A stretch of 64,000 nt of DNA from Arthrobacter frigidicola (GTDB lineage Bacteria; Actinomycetota; Actinomycetes; Actinomycetales; Micrococcaceae): the NCBI GenBank assembly GCA_003602285.1, contig QZVU01000003.1:62001-126000 (forward strand). The letters run 5' to 3'. This document shows, piece by piece, positions 29,318 through 37,543 of the stretch (position 1 is the stretch's first letter; the number at the start of each line of letters is the position of its first letter). The translations under genes and the position numbers were made by a program. Under the pieces are notes generated by a model, which ran no database searches, had not been told where the DNA came from, and saw only the letters and a program-made list of their open reading frames with translations.

Positions 29318-30036
29318 GCGGACAGAATGCCTTCCACGACGGCGAGCCGCACCGGGGCGCGCTCGCCCAACGCCTGAACCGCCTGCGCGCGGGAGTCCTC
29401 GGGGCGAATGACGGCATCGTCTCGGTGGCCGCCGTCGTCGTCGGAGTTGCCGGCGTGACCACCGCTTCCGGGCCCATCCTCACCGCCGGTGTTGCGGCCC
29501 TTGTCGGCGGAGCCCTCTCCATGGCCCTTGGCGAGTACGTGTCGGTGAGCAGCCAGAGCGACAGCCAGCGGGCCCTGATCGAGAAGGAGCGCCGGGAGCT
29601 CGAGGAGGAGCCGGAGGAGGAACTGCTCGAACTGGCCGGCCTCTACCAGGCGAAGGGACTCAGCGCCGAGACCGCAATGACGGTGGCGGTCGAACTCACC
29701 GAGAGGGACGCGCTCGGCGCACACCTTTCGGCGGAGCTGGGCATCGACGAGGACGACGTCGTCAGCCCCTGGCACGCGGCGTTCGCGTCGGCCGTGGCCT
29801 TCACCGTCGGGGCCGTGCTGCCGCTGATCGCCATCATGCTCCCCCCGACCGGGCTGCGGGTTCCGATCACCTTCGCTGCCGTCCTCGTGGCCCTTGCCCT
29901 GACCGGCGGCCTCGGAGCGCAGGTGGGCGGCGGGTCGAAACTGCGCGCCGCGCTGAGGGTCGTCGTCGGAGGGTTCCTCGCCCTCTCGGCTACCTTCCTG
30001 ATCGGAAACCTGCTCGGGGCCACAAATCTCGTATAG
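29314..30036 (+). CDS. VIT family membrane transporter
   Basis: 240-residue homologue of the vacuolar iron transporter CCC1/VIT1 family, which moves Fe2+ or Mn2+ out of the cytosol. The conserved first helix GVLGANDGIVSVAAVVVGVAG and the second helix ending in MALGEYVSVSSQSDSQRA are present. A charged cytosolic helix (about 85-130, ELEEEPEEELLELA) and three more membrane helices follow. The acidic helix is the metal-binding domain in the plant protein. It is coupled to the ferritin-like gene and followed after 9 bp by a kinase-fold gene. Confidence 0.9.
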   Translation: MSGQNAFHDGEPHRGALAQRLNRLRAGVLGANDGIVSVAAVVVGVAGVTTASGPILTAGVAALVGGALSMALGEYVSVSSQSDSQRALIEKERRELEEEPEEELLELAGLYQAKGLSAETAMTVAVELTERDALGAHLSAELGIDEDDVVSPWHAAFASAVAFTVGAVLPLIAIMLPPTGLRVPITFAAVLVALALTGGLGAQVGGGSKLRAALRVVVGGFLALSATFLIGNLLGATNLV

Positions 30037-30045
30037 CGTGCTGGA

Positions 30046-31092
30046 ATGACAGGTTTCGCAGTCGAGCTCCCCGAGGGGCTGAAGCGCGCCGCGCGGCAGC
30101 TGCCCGGCGGAAGCGCCTGGCTGCGGAACTGGCCCGGCATCCTCCAGCGGTACCTCGAAGGGTGGGAGCTGACCCTCGATCTTCCCTCCGGCCGGCCGCC
30201 CTGGTCCGGACAGTGCTCGGTGGTCCTGCCGGTACTCACCCCGGAGGGCACGGAGGCCGCGCTGAAGATCGGCGTTCCGCACGAGGAGTCCCGCACCGAG
30301 CCCGAGGCGCTCACGCTGTGGGGCGGCGCCGGGGCCGTGCGGCTGCTGGCCTCCAACGCCGCGGACTCCGTGCTGCTGCTGGAGCGCCTCGATGCGCGCC
30401 GCCCGCTCGGGTCGCTTCCGTTGGAGCAGACAACGGCCATCTGGGGCGCGCTGATGCGGCAGTTGTCCCTGCGCCCGGACGCCAGGAGCGATTGGGCACG
30501 GATTCCCGCGCTCGCCGCCGAGGCCGAGACCTGGACCGACACCCTGCCCGCGGACTGGGAGGCCACCGGCAGGCCGTTCCCGCGGTGGCTGCTTGAGCAC
30601 GCCCTTGAAACCTGCCAGGTACGTGGAGCCGTGGGCCGGCGCTCGGCGCGGGACGTGCTGGTGCATTCTGACCTTCACTACGGGAACATCCTGGCCCGCC
30701 GCACGCCGGACGCCGGCGCCGGAGCTTCTGCGTCGGAAGGGCCAGCAGCGGAGCAGCCGCCGGCCCGCGGCTTCGTCGCCATCGATCCCAAGCCCCTGCT
30801 CGGGGACGCCGAGTACGCCGTCGCACCCATGCTGTGGAACCGGATCGGGGACCTCCCGCCCGCCGATCCGGCCTCGGAGCTGCGCCTGCGGTGCGCCGCG
30901 CTGGCTGCGTCGGCCGGCCTGGATCCGGAACTGGCCCGCGACTGGGCAGTGGTGCGGGAGGTGCGCAACGCCCTCTACTACCTTGAGCTGGGCTCGCCGG
31001 GCGACGCGAGGCGGTCGCTGTGGGTGGCGAGTTCGCTGCTGGGCCGGACGCTGCCGGACCTCCCGCCGGCGCACCTGCTCAGCGCTCCGTGA
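30046..31092 (+). CDS. APH(6)/hydroxyurea-type phosphotransferase
   Basis: 348-residue small-molecule kinase of the aminoglycoside/hydroxyurea resistance family. The Brenner-like catalytic motif is LVHSDLHYGNIL and the metal-binding block is FVAIDPKPLLGD, in the usual spacing except for a Gly/Ala-rich insert of about 25 residues between them. VLPVLTPEGTEAALKIG holds the ATP-binding lysine. Chromosomal members often have unknown natural substrates, so antibiotic resistance should not be assumed. It is last in the DUF4439-VIT operon; its 3' end overlaps the convergent TSUP gene by 14 bp. Confidence 0.82.
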   Translation: MTGFAVELPEGLKRAARQLPGGSAWLRNWPGILQRYLEGWELTLDLPSGRPPWSGQCSVVLPVLTPEGTEAALKIGVPHEESRTEPEALTLWGGAGAVRLLASNAADSVLLLERLDARRPLGSLPLEQTTAIWGALMRQLSLRPDARSDWARIPALAAEAETWTDTLPADWEATGRPFPRWLLEHALETCQVRGAVGRRSARDVLVHSDLHYGNILARRTPDAGAGASASEGPAAEQPPARGFVAIDPKPLLGDAEYAVAPMLWNRIGDLPPADPASELRLRCAALAASAGLDPELARDWAVVREVRNALYYLELGSPGDARRSLWVASSLLGRTLPDLPPAHLLSAP

Positions 31093-31888
31093 GCGGTCTC
31101 AGGTTCTCGACCCACACGTCGTAGCCGAGCTTCACAATCAGTGCGCCGACCACGACGAGGAAGATGATGCGGATGAACCGGCTCCCCCGGGTGATGGCCA
31201 TCCGGGAGCCGAGATACCCGCCGACCATATTGGCCGCCCCCAGCAGGAGCCCGAGGCCCCACAGGATCGAGCCGTGCGGCAGGAAGAACACCAGGGCGCC
31301 GAAGTTGGTGGCCATGTTGACGATCTTGGCCTTCGCGCTTGCCCCCAGGAAGCTGTAGCCGAGCAGCGTCACCATCGCGATGACGAGGAACGAGCCGGTG
31401 CCCGGGCCGATCAGTCCGTCGTAGAACCCGATCACGCCGCCGATGGCCCCCGCGGTCCCGTAGTGCCGCCGACCCGAGTACTTGAGCTTCGTCAGGGTCC
31501 CGACGGTGGGCCTCAGCGCGGTAAAGACCGCGACGGCGATCAGGGCCGCGACAATGATCGGCTTGAACACCGACGAGGGCAGCGAGGCCGCCAGCACCGC
31601 TCCGCCGAAGCTGCCCGCCAGCGCGATCAGCGCCATCGGAACGGCGGTGCGCAGGTCGGGGTGGGCGCGGCGGTAGTAGGTGATGGCGCTCGTCGTGGTG
31701 CCGAAGATCGAGCCCATCTTGTTCGTCGCCAGCGCCTGGACGGGCGTGATGCCCGGCACCAGGAGCAGCGCCGGCAGCTGCAGCAGCCCTCCCCCGCCCA
31801 CGACGGCGTCGATCCATCCGGCGGCCAGGCCGGCGATGAGCACCAGCAGGACCGTCGCCAGCTCGATTTCTTCGAGCCCTGAGACCAC
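31079..31888 (-). CDS. TSUP (TauE/SafE) family membrane protein
   Basis: 269-residue permease-like protein with about eight helices in two repeats. Family motifs are visible: the AGWIDAVVGGGGLLQLPALL opening, then ATNKMGSIFGT, and GFYDGLIGPGTGSFLV at the start of the second half. Members export or take up sulfite, sulfonates or organic anions; the substrate is unknown. The start is taken as GTG at 31888, 5 bp after the proS stop, without a clear ribosome site. It is probably co-transcribed with proS. Confidence 0.88.
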   Translation of the reverse strand: MVSGLEEIELATVLLVLIAGLAAGWIDAVVGGGGLLQLPALLLVPGITPVQALATNKMGSIFGTTTSAITYYRRAHPDLRTAVPMALIALAGSFGGAVLAASLPSSVFKPIIVAALIAVAVFTALRPTVGTLTKLKYSGRRHYGTAGAIGGVIGFYDGLIGPGTGSFLVIAMVTLLGYSFLGASAKAKIVNMATNFGALVFFLPHGSILWGLGLLLGAANMVGGYLGSRMAITRGSRFIRIIFLVVVGALIVKLGYDVWVENLRPLTER

Positions 31889-31893
31889 CGGGG

Positions 31894-33693
31894 CTAGCCG
31901 TTCAGGACGGCGCGCAGGTGCTCCAGCGCCTCGCCGACGGCGACGGTTGTTGCCTCCCCGGTCCGCCGGTCCTTCACCTCGATCACGCCGTCGGCCAGGC
32001 CGCGGCCCACCACGACGATCGTGGGGACGCCGATCAGTTCGGCGTCGCCGAACTTCACACCCGGTGAGACCTTGGGCCGGTCGTCGTACATCACGTCGAA
32101 GCCGGCGGCCTCGAGGTCCCCGGCGAGCTGCTCGGCGGCGGCGAAGATCTCCTCGCCCTTGCCGGTGGCGACGATGTGCACGTCGGCGGGGGCGACGTTG
32201 CGGGGCCAGATGATGCCCTTGTCGTCGTGGTTGGCTTCGGCCAGGGCTGCCACGGCCCGGGTGACGCCCACGCCGTAGGAGCCCATGGTGACGGTGGCCA
32301 GCTTGCCGTTGGCGTCGAGGACCTTCAGGCCGAGGGCCTCGGTGTACAGGCGGCCGAGCTGGAAGATGTGGCCCATTTCGATGCCGCGGGCCGCCTGGAG
32401 CGGCCCGGAGCCGTCCGGGGCCTCGTCGCCTTCGCGTACCTCGACGGCCTCGATGGTGCCGTCCCAAGCGAAGTCGCGGCCCGCGACGAGGCCGAAGACG
32501 TGCCGTCCGGGCTGGTTCGCGCCGGTGATCCAGGTGGTGCCGGAGACGATGCGCGGGTCGACGAGGTAGCGCAGCCCGGTGCTCCCCTCGAGTCCGAGGA
32601 CGGCTCCGTCGAGGCTCTCGCCCGGGCCGATGTAGCCCTTGACCAGGCCGGGGTGCTTCTTGAGGTCCTCATCGGTTGCGGCTTCGACGGCGACCTCGCC
32701 GCCCACCTCCAGGTGGGTGCCGATGGTGGCTTCCAGGCGCTTGAGGTCGACGGTGCGGTCTCCGGGCACTCCGACCACGAAGATCTCGCGGCCGCCGGTG
32801 GGCAGCACGGCGGCCAGGACGACGTTCTTGAGGGTGTCGGCAGCCGTCCAGGGCCCCCCGTCCCGCGGCGCATTCGCGTTGGCGGAGTTCACCAGCGTCT
32901 CGATGGTGGGGGTGTCGGGGGTGTCGAGCACCTCGGCCGCGGGAGCCCCGGAGAAGTCGATTGCGGGGGGCACGACGGTGGTGACGGCCTCGACGTTCGC
33001 GGTGTAGCCTCCGGCGGAGCGCACGAAGGTGTCCTCGCCGATCTCGGTCGGGTGGAGGAATTCCTCGCTCTTGGAGCCGCCCATGGCGCCGGAGGTCGCC
33101 GTGACCGGGATGACCTCGAGCCCGAGGCGTTCGAAGATGCGCAGGTAGGCCTGCCTGTGCAGCTGGTAGCTGCGGTCCAGGCCGGCGTCGTCGATGTCGA
33201 AGGAGTAGGAGTCCTTCATGATGAATTCGCGGCCGCGGAGCAGGCCGGCGCGGGGCCGGGCCTCGTCGCGGTACTTGTTCTGGATCTGGTACAGGCTGAC
33301 CGGGAGGTCCTTGTAGGAGTTGTAGAGGTCCTTCACCAGCAGCGTGAACATTTCCTCGTGGGTGGGGGCCAGGAGGTAGTCGGCGCCCTTGCGGTCCTGC
33401 AGGCGGAAGATGCCGTCGCCGTACTCGGTCCAGCGGTTCGTCACCTCGTAGGGTTCCTTCGGCAGCAGGGCCGGGAAGTGGACCTCCTGCGCGCCGATGG
33501 CCGCCATCTCCTCACGGATGATTGCTTCAACCCGGCCCAGGACCTTCAGGCCCAGCGGCAGCCAGCTGTAGATCCCCGGCGCGGCCCGCCGGATGTAGCC
33601 CGCGCGGACCAGCAGCCGGTGGCTTGCCACTTCGGCTTCGGCAGGGTCTTCACGCAGGGTGCGCAGGAAAAGGGTTGAAAGTCGTAGGACCAC
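31894..33693 (-). CDS. proS: Prolyl-tRNA synthetase, bacterial type
   Basis: Class II synthetase of 599 residues with the YbaK-like editing insertion that defines the bacterial ProS type. Motif 2 is seen as [21 protein letters not shown] (split here), motif 3 as [16 protein letters not shown], and the C-terminal anticodon-binding domain as [23 protein letters not shown]. The start is GTG at 33693 (VLRLSTLF). The preceding 173-bp gap contains an imperfect 20-bp direct repeat but no T-box pattern that I can see. Confidence 0.97.
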   Translation of the reverse strand: MVLRLSTLFLRTLREDPAEAEVASHRLLVRAGYIRRAAPGIYSWLPLGLKVLGRVEAIIREEMAAIGAQEVHFPALLPKEPYEVTNRWTEYGDGIFRLQDRKGADYLLAPTHEEMFTLLVKDLYNSYKDLPVSLYQIQNKYRDEARPRAGLLRGREFIMKDSYSFDIDDAGLDRSYQLHRQAYLRIFERLGLEVIPVTATSGAMGGSKSEEFLHPTEIGEDTFVRSAGGYTANVEAVTTVVPPAIDFSGAPAAEVLDTPDTPTIETLVNSANANAPRDGGPWTAADTLKNVVLAAVLPTGGREIFVVGVPGDRTVDLKRLEATIGTHLEVGGEVAVEAATDEDLKKHPGLVKGYIGPGESLDGAVLGLEGSTGLRYLVDPRIVSGTTWITGANQPGRHVFGLVAGRDFAWDGTIEAVEVREGDEAPDGSGPLQAARGIEMGHIFQLGRLYTEALGLKVLDANGKLATVTMGSYGVGVTRAVAALAEANHDDKGIIWPRNVAPADVHIVATGKGEEIFAAAEQLAGDLEAAGFDVMYDDRPKVSPGVKFGDAELIGVPTIVVVGRGLADGVIEVKDRRTGEATTVAVGEALEHLRAVLNG

Positions 33694-33831
33694 GCTGGGG
33701 AATCCGTTTCTTCGAGACAGGCCCCGACCGGGCGGGGAACAACAGGTACCAATCTATCGGCTCCGGCGCCCGGCCAACGACAGGCACCGTCAGCCGCAGC
33801 CCTGCCTCCCCGGCGGTGGAAGACCCGGCTT

Positions 33832-33871
33832 GCAGGAGAGCAGGCGTCAGAGCAGGAGAGCAGGTGCTAGA
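33832..33871. repeat. Two imperfect 20-bp direct copies across a stop codon
   Basis: 33832-33851 and 33852-33871 differ at about three positions and share GCAGGAGAGCAGG. The second copy contains the stop codon of the GNAT gene, so the first copy looks like a duplicated gene end. Confidence 0.5.
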
Positions 33872-34769
33872 GAAGAACAGTGGCGAAGGTTCCGGCCTCG
33901 GTGAAACCGACCCGGCGGTAGGAGGCGATGGCGCGGGCGTTGTACGAGTTGACGTAGAGACTGACCGTCGGCGCGAGGGCGCGGGCCGCCACGGCCACAG
34001 CCGCCATGTATCCGGCGCTCAGGCCCCTGCCGCGGTAGTCCGGGTTCATCCAGACGCCCTGGACCTGGACGGCCTGGGATGACACAGTGCCGAGTTCCGC
34101 CTTGAAGATCACGGCTCCGTCGTCCGCGAAGGCGGCCAGGGAGTGCTTCCTGCGGATGAGCGAATCGACGCGGCGGCGGTAGTGTTCGGTGCCGCCGATG
34201 TAGGGCGAGTAGCCGACCTCCTCCTCGAACATTGCGGCGCAGGCGGGCAGCAGGACATCAAGTTCATCGGGCCGCGTGAAGCGTATTCCCGATGCCGGCT
34301 CAACCGCGGGGTTGGTGTCCAGCGTGAGCAGCGGCTGGACCGGGCGCAGGTCGAAGGGCTCGGAGGAATAGTCCTGAAGGGTTGACCACAGCGCCAGCAC
34401 GCCGGCAGCCGGTCCGAAGATCGAGGAGAAGCTGCGGCCCGAGCGGCCCAGGTGCTCGCCGAACTCAGCGCCGGTCTCTGCGCTCACGCCGACAGGGATC
34501 AGGTTCACTCCGGCCCAGCAGGCGCATTCCAGCCCGCCGTTCCGGTACATGCCCACAATGTGACCGCCCACCGCCGAGCCCGCGGCGCTTCCGGTGGCTT
34601 CAAGGTGCGCCGCGAGGAAGACATTGGCCACCGGATCCCGGTTCACGAGGGCCCACAGGGCCGCGGTGTCCTGCTGTTCGAGGACGCGGAAGGACCACGG
34701 CCCGACAGGGTCGGCCGGTGCCTTAGCTAACGGTAACCACGGGGCCACCCGGGACAGCATTTTCGCCAT
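33867..34769 (-). CDS. GNAT acetyltransferase with N-terminal DUF4081 domain
   Basis: 300 residues. The N-terminal half is a DUF4081-type degenerate acetyltransferase domain ([19 protein letters not shown]). The C-terminal GNAT domain has the acetyl-CoA loop [17 protein letters not shown] and the final [20 protein letters not shown]. It conserves the actinobacterial order ispG-GNAT-proS. The ATG at 34769 overlaps the ispG end by 47 bp; in-frame ATG (34760) and GTG (34748) are alternatives. Substrate unknown. Confidence 0.82.
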   Translation of the reverse strand: MAKMLSRVAPWLPLAKAPADPVGPWSFRVLEQQDTAALWALVNRDPVANVFLAAHLEATGSAAGSAVGGHIVGMYRNGGLECACWAGVNLIPVGVSAETGAEFGEHLGRSGRSFSSIFGPAAGVLALWSTLQDYSSEPFDLRPVQPLLTLDTNPAVEPASGIRFTRPDELDVLLPACAAMFEEEVGYSPYIGGTEHYRRRVDSLIRRKHSLAAFADDGAVIFKAELGTVSSQAVQVQGVWMNPDYRGRGLSAGYMAAVAVAARALAPTVSLYVNSYNARAIASYRRVGFTEAGTFATVLL

Positions 34770-35889
34770 CGGTCTCCCCCATCTCCTCCGCGATCCTCAT
34801 TGCTTCTTCGATGAGTGTTTCGACGATCTGGTCCTCGGGGACGGTCTTGATCACTTCGCCGCGGACGAAGATCTGCCCCTTGCCGTTGCCGGAGGCCACC
34901 CCGAGGTCGGCTTCGCGGGCCTCTCCCGGGCCGTTCACCACGCAGCCCATGACGGCGACGCGCAGCGGGACCTCCATGCCTTCGAGTCCGGCGGTGACCT
35001 GGTCCGCGAGGGTGTAGACGTCGACCTGGGCGCGGCCGCAGGAGGGGCAGGACACGATTTCGAGCTTGCGGGGCCGGAGGTTCAGCGACTGCAGGATCTG
35101 GTTGCCGACCTTGACCTCCTCCACCGGAGGGGCCGAGAGGGACACGCGGATGGTGTCGCCGATGCCCTTGGAGAGGAGCGCACCGAAAGCGGTGGCCGAC
35201 TTGATGGTGCCCTGAAAGGCAGGTCCGGCCTCGGTCACGCCGAGGTGGAGCGGCCAGTCGCCGCGTTCGGCGAGCAGCTCGTAGGCGCGCACCATGATCA
35301 CGGGGTCGTTGTGCTTGACCGAGATCTTGAAGTCGTGGAAGTCGTGCTCCTCGAACAGGGAGGCTTCCCAGACGGCCGACTCGACGAGGGCCTCAGGGGT
35401 GGCCTTGCCGTACTTCTCCATCAGGCGCGGATCGAGCGATCCTGCGTTCACTCCGATGCGGATCGAGGTGCCGGCGGCCTTCGCTGCGGCGGCAATCTCC
35501 TTGACCTGGTCGTCGAACTTGCGGATGTTGCCCGGGTTGACGCGGACCGCGGCGCAGCCGGCGTCGATCGCGGCGAAGACGTACTTCGGCTGGAAGTGGA
35601 TGTCGGCGATCACCGGGATCTGGGACTTCCTGGCGATGATCGGCAACGCGGCGGCGTCGTCGGCCGAGGGGCAGGCGACGCGCACGATGTCGCAGCCGGT
35701 CGCCGTCAGTTCGGCGATCTGCTGGAGCGTCGCGTTGATGTCGGTGGTCGGCGTCGTGGTCATCGACTGGATGCTGATCGGGGAATCCGAGCCCACCCCG
35801 ACCGAGCCGACCTTGATCTGGCGGGTTTTGCGCCGCGGGGCGAGTACGGGCGGGGGCGCTGCTGGCATTCCTAGGCTGACCGAAGTCAA
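34723..35889 (-). CDS. ispG: (E)-4-hydroxy-3-methylbut-2-enyl-diphosphate synthase
   Basis: [4Fe-4S] enzyme of the MEP isoprenoid pathway; dxr of the same pathway is 3 kb away. The protein of about 388 residues has a TIM-barrel with [14 protein letters not shown] and VRVNPGNI, and a C-terminal cluster domain with SCPSCGRAQ and [10 protein letters not shown], giving the three cysteines. The start is taken as TTG at 35889: GGAGG lies 5 nt before it and it gives the usual actinobacterial N-terminus ([17 protein letters not shown]). An ATG at 35901 in the same frame lacks a ribosome site. Confidence 0.95.
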   Translation of the reverse strand: MTSVSLGMPAAPPPVLAPRRKTRQIKVGSVGVGSDSPISIQSMTTTPTTDINATLQQIAELTATGCDIVRVACPSADDAAALPIIARKSQIPVIADIHFQPKYVFAAIDAGCAAVRVNPGNIRKFDDQVKEIAAAAKAAGTSIRIGVNAGSLDPRLMEKYGKATPEALVESAVWEASLFEEHDFHDFKISVKHNDPVIMVRAYELLAERGDWPLHLGVTEAGPAFQGTIKSATAFGALLSKGIGDTIRVSLSAPPVEEVKVGNQILQSLNLRPRKLEIVSCPSCGRAQVDVYTLADQVTAGLEGMEVPLRVAVMGCVVNGPGEAREADLGVASGNGKGQIFVRGEVIKTVPEDQIVETLIEEAMRIAEEMGETDGENAVPGGPVVTVS

Positions 35890-35989
35890 AACATCCTCCA
35901 TGTGGCGGCATCAGCCGCGTGGCAGTCCGATTTTCCTGATCTCATTATCCACCCCGGAGAAGTCGGTTCTCCTAGTTGAAGGACGAAGC

Positions 35990-36280
35990 TCACACGTACT
36001 TGGCGAAAGCACCGACGACGGGGTTCCATTCCGTGGTCTTCACAGCGGAGATCGCCTGGGCCCGGGTGAAGGGGTCCTCGCTCACGAGCTGGTGCAGATC
36101 GTCCTCGGAGTCGGCGGTGAAGACCAGCAGGGCTCCGGTCCCGTCGGCGAACGGCCCGGAGGCCAGGAGCCGGCCCTGCTCGACGAGACGGGCCAGCCAC
36201 TCCCGGTGGGCCGGACGGTGTTCGGCCCGAAGGTCGGACTGGTCGGGGCTGTAGACGTACTCGACGGCGAAAACACTCAT
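35990..36280 (-). CDS. YciI family protein
   Basis: A 96-residue ferredoxin-like fold protein. It has the family pattern AVEYVYSPDQ, HRPAHREWLARLVEQGRLLASGPF and DPFTRAQAI, including the conserved His-Asp-type pair seen in muconolactone isomerase-like enzymes. It follows the DUF3307-like gene by 17 bp and precedes ispG, so it may belong to the SatD-like operon. Its reaction is unknown. Confidence 0.8.
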   Translation of the reverse strand: MSVFAVEYVYSPDQSDLRAEHRPAHREWLARLVEQGRLLASGPFADGTGALLVFTADSEDDLHQLVSEDPFTRAQAISAVKTTEWNPVVGAFAKYV

Positions 36281-36297
36281 AAACCCACCCTACGTGA

Positions 36298-36762
36298 TCA
36301 GAGCAGGTAGTTCGCCGCGAGTGAGGCCACGCCGGCGGCCCACAGCATCGAGGTCAGGGTGCCGATGATGAAGCGTTCGGCGGCCGCCGGTGTTTCCTTG
36401 AGTTCGGCGTACCGGCCCAGGCCCTTGATCGCCACCACGTAGGCGATGGCCACCGGTTCGCTGGTGAGGATGGCGGTGGCGACGGCGAGCCGTTCGAGCA
36501 CGCCGATGACGAGCCCGCCGCGGAGGACCCCCGCGGGGAGCTCGGGCGGCGGCGCCGGAGCGGGCGGGGTCCCCTGCTCCCAGGGGTTGGGCCGGGGCGG
36601 GGCCGGGAAGGCGAGCTGAGGCTGGTCCGCAGGCTCCGGCCCTGACTCGCTGAGGCGCTCCTGGGCATCGACGGTCCGGGCGAGGCGCAGCACCAGGGTG
36701 GTGACGGGCCAGCCGAGCCCTCCCGCGGCGAGCAGGGTCAGGAGGATCCAGATCAGTTCCAT
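36298..36762 (-). CDS. Membrane protein resembling the DUF3307 C-terminal region, partner of the SatD-like gene
   Basis: 154 residues. Helix 1 is at about 3-25 (LIWILLTLLAAGGLGWP), then a Pro-rich cytosolic linker at 40-78. Two or three more helices hold GLVIGVLERLAVATAIL, an AIAYVVAIKGLGRY segment and ERFIIGTLTSMLWA. This Gly-x-(I/V)-x-x-Glu-Arg ... Lys-x-(L)-x-Arg(Phe/Tyr) ... Ile-Gly-Thr-Leu order is what I recall from DUF3307 proteins, which pair with SatD homologues in Firmicutes. The ATG shares one base with the stop of the SatD-like gene (TGATG). Function unknown. Confidence 0.6.
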   Translation of the reverse strand: MELIWILLTLLAAGGLGWPVTTLVLRLARTVDAQERLSESGPEPADQPQLAFPAPPRPNPWEQGTPPAPAPPPELPAGVLRGGLVIGVLERLAVATAILTSEPVAIAYVVAIKGLGRYAELKETPAAAERFIIGTLTSMLWAAGVASLAANYLL

Positions 36763-37478
36763 CAGCGATCCCCCTTGGACGCACCTGCGGCCGGGCCGCG
36801 CTCTGCACTGCCGGCGGGCTCGGGCCGGCCGCCGCCGGTGGTGGCGGGCTCCTCCGGAGCACGGACTGTGCCGGAAGGGTTGGAGAGGTCGGCGGTGTCG
36901 GCCCACCGGAGCAGGAGCGCCGCCGCCGGACGGGCGGCCCATTCCTCGGTCCAGGCCGAGCGCGCCACTGCCTTGCTGACCGACTGCGGGGCGATGCCCA
37001 GTTCCCTCGCGGCGGCCGTCTGGCTCCCCCACCTGCCCGGTTCCAGCCGGTCAAGGATGCGCCACTCCGCCCGGGTCCGGTGCATGACATGGCGTCCGAT
37101 CAGGGTCAGCACTCCCTCGGCCTCGGCGGCTCCGGGCGGGCCCTCCACGGCCAGCGGCGCGCGGTCACCGGTCTTCTTGGCCCGCTCGACGGCGGTACGC
37201 GCGGCCACGAAGGCGCTGCCGCGTCCCTCCCGGGGGCTGGCGGGCAGGGGATGCTCGATCCCGCCGATCCCGAGGCCTACGTACCAGCCGCCCTGGCGCA
37301 GGCACAGCAGTGCCGCTTCGATGGCGGCCTCGGCCGTTGCGGGAATGCCCTGCGCCTCGTCGCCGACCGAGCGCTCGAAGGGTGTGACCACGTCCACCCC
37401 GCGGAGCAGCTCCAGGAGGTCCGGGACGCGGTCGACGTCGTGCTGACTGCCGGCCTGGTCGATCGTGAGTACGAACAC
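36762..37478 (-). CDS. SatD-like protein: cyclase-type palm pattern plus helix-turn-helix
   Basis: 238 residues from a GTG start at 37478. A first strand FVLTIDQ ends in D7, and 30 residues later PFERSVGDEAQG (33-44) forms a Gly-Asp-Glu turn. A WYVGLGIG strand follows at 65-72. This order resembles the metal-binding strands of GGDEF/class III cyclase palm domains and of the SatD family. A helix-turn-helix lies at about 152-172 (SQTAAARELGIAPQSVSKAVA), then a disordered tail. The gene has a palindrome in its promoter and is coupled to a membrane protein. Enzymatic activity is not shown; it could be only a regulator. Confidence 0.62.
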   Translation of the reverse strand: MFVLTIDQAGSQHDVDRVPDLLELLRGVDVVTPFERSVGDEAQGIPATAEAAIEAALLCLRQGGWYVGLGIGGIEHPLPASPREGRGSAFVAARTAVERAKKTGDRAPLAVEGPPGAAEAEGVLTLIGRHVMHRTRAEWRILDRLEPGRWGSQTAAARELGIAPQSVSKAVARSAWTEEWAARPAAALLLRWADTADLSNPSGTVRAPEEPATTGGGRPEPAGSAERGPAAGASKGDR

Positions 37479-37485
37479 GAAACTG

Positions 37486-37514
37486 AGCCTATAAGGCTGA
37501 AAGTCGATTTTCAA
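37486..37514 (-). promoter_or_regulatory. Leaderless promoter of the SatD-like operon
   Basis: On the minus strand TTGAAA (37514-37509), a 17-bp spacer, then TAGGCT (37491-37486). Seven bases follow and then the GTG at 37478, with no ribosome site. This is a near-ideal vegetative promoter, with transcription starting next to the start codon. Confidence 0.62.
37487..37513. promoter_or_regulatory. Operator palindromes inside the SatD-like promoter
   Basis: TGAAAGTCGATTTTCA (37498-37513) is a 16-bp palindrome with one mismatched pair; it covers the -35 and the spacer. GCCTATAAGGC (37487-37497) is a second, 11-bp near-palindrome over the -10. The encoded protein has a helix-turn-helix, so autoregulation is the simplest reading. 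Confidence 0.5.
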
Positions 37515-37543
37515 CCATATTGGGGTTCAAATGAATTTACACC

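Noticed and set aside
30046-31092. Acquired antibiotic-resistance gene
   Set aside because: The composition matches the neighbours, it sits inside an operon with non-mobile genes, and chromosomal APH(6)-like kinases are common in actinobacteria.
33694-33866. T-box or other riboswitch in the proS leader
   Set aside because: No T-box sequence block, no specifier hairpin or terminator; only a 20-bp direct repeat.
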